DNA of 64,000 nucleotides, taken from positions 186,001 to 250,000 of the forward strand of contig NZ_NPBD01000001.1 of NCBI RefSeq assembly GCF_002272745.1. Direction: 5' to 3'. Shown here in pieces: positions 60,229 to 64,000 of the stretch. This DNA is from Terribacillus saccharophilus (lineage in GTDB: Bacteria > Bacillota > Bacilli > Bacillales > Amphibacillaceae). The position numbers were made by a program, and so were the translations under genes. Each line of letters opens with the position of its first letter. Position 1 is the first letter of the stretch. The notes below the pieces were generated by a model. The model was given only the letters and a program-made list of their open reading frames with translations, had not been told where the DNA came from and made no database searches.

Positions 60229-60669
60229 ATGTCTAATAACTTCAAAGAGCTAATATTAAAAGGCAAATTTGATGAAGCGAAAAAATTTGCGAGGAACTTA
60301 TCACTTGAGAAACTTGATGGCGAATTAACGGAAATTGCTTTCGATCAACCTAGTATGTCTATCTACACTTTTATAATGGGTTTAATTATTGAAGAAGAAA
60401 AAGTAGAACTGCACGAGATTGCTTTTGATATGCTGGTTAATCCACTTTGCCATATTGAAGGTGCTTATTATGCCGCACTTTATCACGCAAGGCGTTGTAT
60501 TGAATTGGCTGATCAACAAGAGTTGGCAGAGTATCTATCTTACTTGTTATTCTTGCATGATGTACCGGATAAGGTTGTCAGTGAAGATGAAGCACTTGCT
60601 ACAGCTAATAGAATTATAGAATTAGATTCTGATAATGAAGTAGCTAAAGAATTTTTAGCAGAAAATTAA
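60229..60669 (+). CDS. putative immunity protein of the polymorphic toxin
   Basis: 146 residues, all-helical, acidic (MSNNFKELILKGKFDEAKKF, then repeated helix pairs, ending in NRIIELDSDNEVAKEFLAEN that resembles a TPR-like end). It starts three bases after the toxin stop, the usual place of the cognate immunity gene, and has GGGTGGGTAAG inside the toxin end as ribosome binding site. The frame is intact. I do not recognise a named immunity family; the function is inferred from position, size and charge. Confidence 0.6.
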   Translation: MSNNFKELILKGKFDEAKKFARNLSLEKLDGELTEIAFDQPSMSIYTFIMGLIIEEEKVELHEIAFDMLVNPLCHIEGAYYAALYHARRCIELADQQELAEYLSYLLFLHDVPDKVVSEDEALATANRIIELDSDNEVAKEFLAEN

Positions 60670-60674
60670 ATGTT

Positions 60675-60702
60675 AAAGCCCTCCTAATTGAGGGCTTTTT
60701 TA
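60675..60702 (+). terminator. terminator after the immunity gene
   Basis: AAAGCCCTC/GAGGGCTTT perfect stem with a CTAATT loop and T-run. Confidence 0.9.
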
Positions 60703-60919
60703 TATGATTTACTATCTATAATCGGGTATTCGCCAAATATGATTGAAGCATGATCCATATACATACCCTCAAACATTTCTCTTTCTTGCTCTGTAAACCT
60801 CAAAAATCTGTAATCCCCTCTAAAGCCCTTTCTAGGTCATAACCTTCCTCATGAACAATGAAATCATAAACTACCTTTTGTCTAACTAACAGATACTCTG
60901 GATACATGAATGGTCTAAT
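60683..60919 (-). pseudogene. small frameshifted gene of unknown family
   Basis: On the minus strand, after AAAAGGAGGAGAAAATAGT, a frame starting at ATT (60919) encodes RPFMYPEYLLVRQKVVYDF and VHEEGYDLERALEGITDF, then a stop. The next frame continues naturally as LRFTEQEREMFEGMYMDH and ASIIFGEYPIIDSKSYKKAL to a stop at 60683. One frameshift and the loss of an ATG (ATT now follows the strong ribosome binding site) would explain this. It converges on the immunity gene and overlaps its terminator. Confidence 0.55.
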
Positions 60920-60929
60920 ACTATTTTCT

Positions 60930-61579
60930 CCTCCTTTTACTCATATAATCGTATTAAAGCATAAAAAGGTGGGATGAAAATTAATAAAAAGACCTTAGGC
61001 GTATGGGCTTTTTGTCATTATTTGGTCGTCTCTACTTCTTCGATAACTCCTGATCCGTTCTACTTCCTAGAGATCTTCTTTAAGAAACAAGTTTCGTTAC
61101 AGAAAGCTTCCTTAATAAGAGGGTCTTCTAATCGACAATCCTTCCTTGTTGTAGAATTCTATCTTTGTTTGTTTTACGTCCATATTAGACAAGTTCTTTC
61201 CAAGTAAAATCCAAATTGTTTAATGAAGTACTTATTGATAACTTCTGCGGAGCATCTAACTGTAGCTTTTCTATATGGTGAGAAGGGGAGTTGCAACTCC
61301 TCTCTCTCAGAACAAGCATTGTATTGAATACATGCTGAAAACTTAGTTTTGAGTAAAGTTCAAATGCATCGACAAGTATAGTGAGTAAATGTAAATCACT
61401 TACAAGGAAAAGGCGTTTTTTAATTTTTGGATTATATGAGAATATACTCGACACCAGTGGGTAATTCACTTGAATAATTAAAGTGGATTGCAGTAAAGAC
61501 TTTATTTAATCTATGTATTTATGAACTGATACCATCTAAACTTAACTTATACAAAATTCGATTTAAAGGAGAATTATTT
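60930..61579. other. degenerate intergenic region
   Basis: No supportable gene. Open frames of 77 codons (60974-61207, plus) and 94 codons (61185-61469, minus) have no ribosome binding site, and their products do not look like proteins of any family. A hairpin AAAAAGACC/GGGCTTTTT (60988-61015) could be the end of a lost minus-strand gene. Base use is A/T-rich as in the neighbouring remnants. AAAGGAG before 61580 is the ribosome binding site of the next gene. Confidence 0.5.
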
Positions 61580-62341
61580 ATGAATATAAAACTAATTCGT
61601 AATGCAACACTTGTTGTGGAATATGCGGGGAAAAAAATCTTGGTTGATCCTATGCTGGCTGAAAAAGGAGCATATCCTCCATTCCCTAATGCTGCAAGAC
61701 AAGATCAAAATAACCCGACAATGGAACTGCCATTTTCCGTTGAAGAGATTATTAAGGATATTGATGCGGTAATCGTAACACATTTGCATATCGATCATTG
61801 GGATGATGCTGCAAAAGAGGTATTGCCTAAAGACATTAAATTGTACGCACAAAACGAAGAAGATGCAGAACAGATTCGTAAGGATGGCTTCCAAAACGTA
61901 GAGGTGCTTACAAATGAGACAGTTTTCGAAGGCATACAGATGAGCAAGACAAAAGGTGAACATGGCAGAGGGGAAATCCTCAACATGACTGGTCTTGTCA
62001 GTGGTGTTGTTTTAAAACATCAAGATGAAAAATCATTGTATATTGCGGGAGACACTGTTTGGTATGAAGGTGTACAAGAAGAAATTGAAAAACATAAACC
62101 TGAAGTTATTGTCTTAAATGCAGGCGCTAATCAATTCTTTGAAGGTGGACCTATTGTGATGGATAAAGACGATGTTCATGAAGTATTCAAAGCTGCGCCA
62201 AGGTCTGAGATTATTTGTGTTCACATGGAAGCTGCTAATCACTGGGGCTTATCCAGAGTGGATTTGAAAGATTTCGTCAATGATAAAGGGATTTCTTCAA
62301 ATGTGTTTGTACCTAATGATGGAGAATCAATTTCTTTTTAA
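61580..62341 (+). CDS. metallo-beta-lactamase-fold hydrolase (UlaG-like)
   Basis: 253-residue MBL-fold protein. The metal motif is VTHLHIDHWDD (HxHxDH), the next ligands are His in GEHGRGE and Asp in YIAGDTVWYE, and the last His is in VCVHMEAANHW-like sequence near 212-219. It starts MNIKLIRNATLVVEYAGKKILVDPML as in UlaG/YcbX-type hydrolases. The substrate is unknown. AAAGGAGAATTATTT precedes the ATG. Monocistronic, with a strong terminator. No relation to beta-lactam resistance is implied. Confidence 0.9.
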   Translation: MNIKLIRNATLVVEYAGKKILVDPMLAEKGAYPPFPNAARQDQNNPTMELPFSVEEIIKDIDAVIVTHLHIDHWDDAAKEVLPKDIKLYAQNEEDAEQIRKDGFQNVEVLTNETVFEGIQMSKTKGEHGRGEILNMTGLVSGVVLKHQDEKSLYIAGDTVWYEGVQEEIEKHKPEVIVLNAGANQFFEGGPIVMDKDDVHEVFKAAPRSEIICVHMEAANHWGLSRVDLKDFVNDKGISSNVFVPNDGESISF

Positions 62342-62381
62342 ACCTTAAGTACAATAGTACCTGGATTAATTAAAGTTTTAT

Positions 62382-62414
62382 GAAAAGCCCTTTAAGTTTA
62401 TAAAGGGCTTTTCG
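62382..62414 (+). terminator. terminator after the MBL-fold gene
   Basis: GAAAAGCCCTTTA/TAAAGGGCTTTTC perfect arms with a short loop. Confidence 0.88.
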
Positions 62415-62758
62415 TACTTTAAAGAATATAGTCGTATCGATTATATTTATCCGCTCTGATCAAGATCCTATTCTATCTACCCTTATTTTCAGAAGAAAAA
62501 GTGAAAATGTAGGTTTAAAATCATTTTATTTCACGTCCGACATCTAATGGGTCAATCCCTTTTGAAGTTACCTTTCTTTGGTACTTGAGTGATGAGTTTG
62601 ATATCGTTCTATGTCATTAAACGTCTTACAAAAAAACAGAAAAACATCAAGGTCATCTGTTAGCAGAATAGTGCTTTTAATAAGCTTTCCTTAATAAAAG
62701 AGTTCATTTTTTACAGGTGTACGATCCTGAGCATAAATAGAGATAGGGGAGACAAGAT
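62415..62758. other. A/T-rich intergenic region with a possible gene fragment
   Basis: No complete gene. On the minus strand around 62515-62590 a short stretch reads LKYQRKVTSKGIDPLDVGRE followed by a stop, which looks protein-like and may be the end of a lost transposase or recombinase, but I cannot name it. GATAGGGGAGACAAG before 62759 is the ribosome binding site of the next gene. Confidence 0.4.
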
Positions 62759-63295
62759 ATGGCTTTAGAATTAAAGAAAGTTAATGAAGAGAATATGGAA
62801 GGGATTAAAAAAATCTACAACGATTCGTTCCCTATAGAAGAGATGGTTCCATTTAATAAATTGGTATCTATTAGTAATGATACCGATCACCTATTTTATG
62901 GATTGTATGATGACTCTACACTTGTTGGAATGAACTATCTTATCGTTAAAAAAGATATGCTTTATGTCTTGTATTTGGCAATTAGCAATGATTATCAAAA
63001 TAAAGGATACGGACAAATGGCTATCAATGAGATACTAAAGAAATATTCTAGCTACCGTATTAGTCTAAATATCGAGGAAGTTTATCCCGAAAGCCTTAAC
63101 TATAATCAACGAGTAAAAAGAAAGAATTTTTATCAATTTTTTGGGTTTGAGTCTCAAGATTATTTAATTTCAAATGAAGGTGTAACCTTTGAAACCATGG
63201 TAATAAACGGTGATGTATCCCATCAAGAGATTCGCGAGATATTTGATGAATTAATAGAACATAAATTAGCTTGGAACAGAGAATTAAATAAATAG
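62759..63295 (+). CDS. GNAT family acetyltransferase
   Basis: 178 residues with a GNAT core at about 25-130. The acetyl-CoA pyrophosphate loop is NDYQNKGYGQMAINEI, and the preceding strand is LYVLYLAI. FYQFFGFESQDYL is the usual late strand-helix. The substrate cannot be predicted. AGGGGAGACAAGAT precedes the ATG. It may form a unit with the MFS gene 39 bases downstream. Confidence 0.85.
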   Translation: MALELKKVNEENMEGIKKIYNDSFPIEEMVPFNKLVSISNDTDHLFYGLYDDSTLVGMNYLIVKKDMLYVLYLAISNDYQNKGYGQMAINEILKKYSSYRISLNIEEVYPESLNYNQRVKRKNFYQFFGFESQDYLISNEGVTFETMVINGDVSHQEIREIFDELIEHKLAWNRELNK

Positions 63296-63334
63296 TAAAA
63301 AATCTCATTATAGATTAAGGAAGGAGGGTAATAA

Positions 63335-64000
63335 ATGACTACAAATAAGATTTGGACAAAAGATTTCATTAATCTTTCAGCTATGAACTTCTTTTTAATA
63401 CTAGTCTATTTTCTTTTAAATGCTACGATCACCACTTATGCAGTTAATGAGTTTGATGCTACAGCAGGAGAGTCTGGTTTAATAGCAGGTATCTTTATTA
63501 TTGGGGCATTAGTAGGTCGGATAATTACAGGTCGTCTAGTTTTATCCAAAAAGATATTAATGTTTGGATTATTCTTCTTTATACTAACTGTATTACTTTA
63601 TTTCCTTAACTTAGGAATTTACTTTCTGATGCTAACCAGATTTCTAAACGGAATATCGGTGGGTATAGCTACAACTATAGTTGGAACAGTTGTAGCGCTT
63701 GTTATTCCCAACTCTCGAAGGGGGGAAGGGATTAGTTATTTTGCAGTTAGTACTGCACTTGCTACAGGTATAGGCCCATTTATTGGTCTTCTTCTAACTC
63801 AAAATGGTAACTACAATCTAATATTTTTATTTAGTTTAGTGCTTGGGTGTATCATTTTAGGGACATCTTTTATAATAAATGTTCCACAAGTGCCTCTAGA
63901 AAGTAACGTAGAAAAGAAATCAGTTTTCACTAATTTTATTGATTACAAAACAATACCTATTGCGATAATCCTTTTTATCATGACATTTTCATTTTCCAGC
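63335..64000 (+). CDS. MFS transporter, 3' truncated by the window edge
   Basis: The first 222 codons of a 12-helix major facilitator transporter, likely a drug:proton antiporter of the DHA1 type. The visible part has about six helices, with the loop 2-3 signature GALVGRIITGRLVLSKK and the helix 5 motif-C-like stretch STALATGIGPFIGLLL. AAGGAGGGTAATA precedes the ATG at 63335. The frame is open to the window end. Substrate is unknown; a multidrug or sugar efflux function is possible. Confidence 0.88.
   Translation, partial: MTTNKIWTKDFINLSAMNFFLILVYFLLNATITTYAVNEFDATAGESGLIAGIFIIGALVGRIITGRLVLSKKILMFGLFFFILTVLLYFLNLGIYFLMLTRFLNGISVGIATTIVGTVVALVIPNSRRGEGISYFAVSTALATGIGPFIGLLLTQNGNYNLIFLFSLVLGCIILGTSFIINVPQVPLESNVEKKSVFTNFIDYKTIPIAIILFIMTFSFSS

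Noticed and set aside
60974..61207. 77-residue plus-strand protein
   Set aside because: No ribosome binding site of quality, runs through a terminator-like hairpin, and the composition is not protein-like.
61185..61469. 94-residue minus-strand protein
   Set aside because: No ribosome binding site and no recognisable motif; likely chance.
58220..62758. Duplicated tRNA-Val 3' end as right attachment site
   Set aside because: No copy of GGTTCGAGTCC...GGAATCA was found downstream in the window.

Overview
The window is low-to-moderate GC DNA from an endospore-forming member of the Bacillaceae. The evidence is gene order: yitT, yitU-yitV-yitW, fabF, yjbA, trpS, oppABCDF, yjbC, spx, mecA, coiA, pepF, spxH, yjbI, yjbK, yjbM-nadK-yjbO, prpE, cotO, a CotZ-like gene and yjcF-yjcG-yjcH follow the Bacillus subtilis yit-yjb-yjc order, with local losses and insertions (no argCJBD, no fabHA, no appDFABC, no yjbE next to mecA). 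A halotolerant genus such as Terribacillus, Oceanobacillus or Virgibacillus would fit, but that is inference.

Layout. 1-7.1 kb: yitT, a small Nfu-like protein, an unknown membrane protein, and a signalling operon (Hpt-GGDEF-REC protein cut by an in-frame amber codon, a stand-alone receiver, a 1069-residue hybrid histidine kinase). 7.1-13 kb: small proteins, yitU/V/W and fabF. 13.7-21.6 kb: trpS under a T-box and the oppABCDF peptide importer. 21.8-34.9 kb: a GHL13-type glycosidase and the conserved stress/competence block (spx, mecA, coiA, pepF, spxH, truncated haemoglobin, CYTH protein, small alarmone synthetase, NAD kinase, pseudouridine synthase, prpE). 35-40 kb: a RodA-type polymerase, MgtE, and a spore-coat cluster (cotO, CotZ-like, His/Asp-repeat protein) with good sigma-K promoter matches. 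40-48 kb: yjcFGH, mntABCD, an HD-domain gene and fosX, with MntR-like palindromes on both sides of the divergent promoter region, then a decayed deacetylase and a cold-shock gene.

49.1-57.4 kb is the most distinctive unit: a sigma-54 promoter drives mannose-family PTS EIIA-EIIB-EIIC-EIID plus a double-SIS sugar-phosphate enzyme; next come a LevR-type sigma-54 activator, a second HPr with both His15 and Ser46, and convergent rpoN. Promoter, activator, phosphocarrier and sigma factor are all in about 8 kb.

57.7-61 kb: tRNA-Val(GAC) followed by a decayed prophage or mobile remnant: integrase fragment without its catalytic tyrosine, holin, endolysin with several frameshifts, a truncated and frameshifted polymorphic toxin, and an intact putative immunity gene. 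61.5-64 kb: accessory genes (metallo-beta-lactamase-fold hydrolase, GNAT acetyltransferase, MFS transporter cut by the window end).

No rRNA, CRISPR array or intact insertion sequence was seen.
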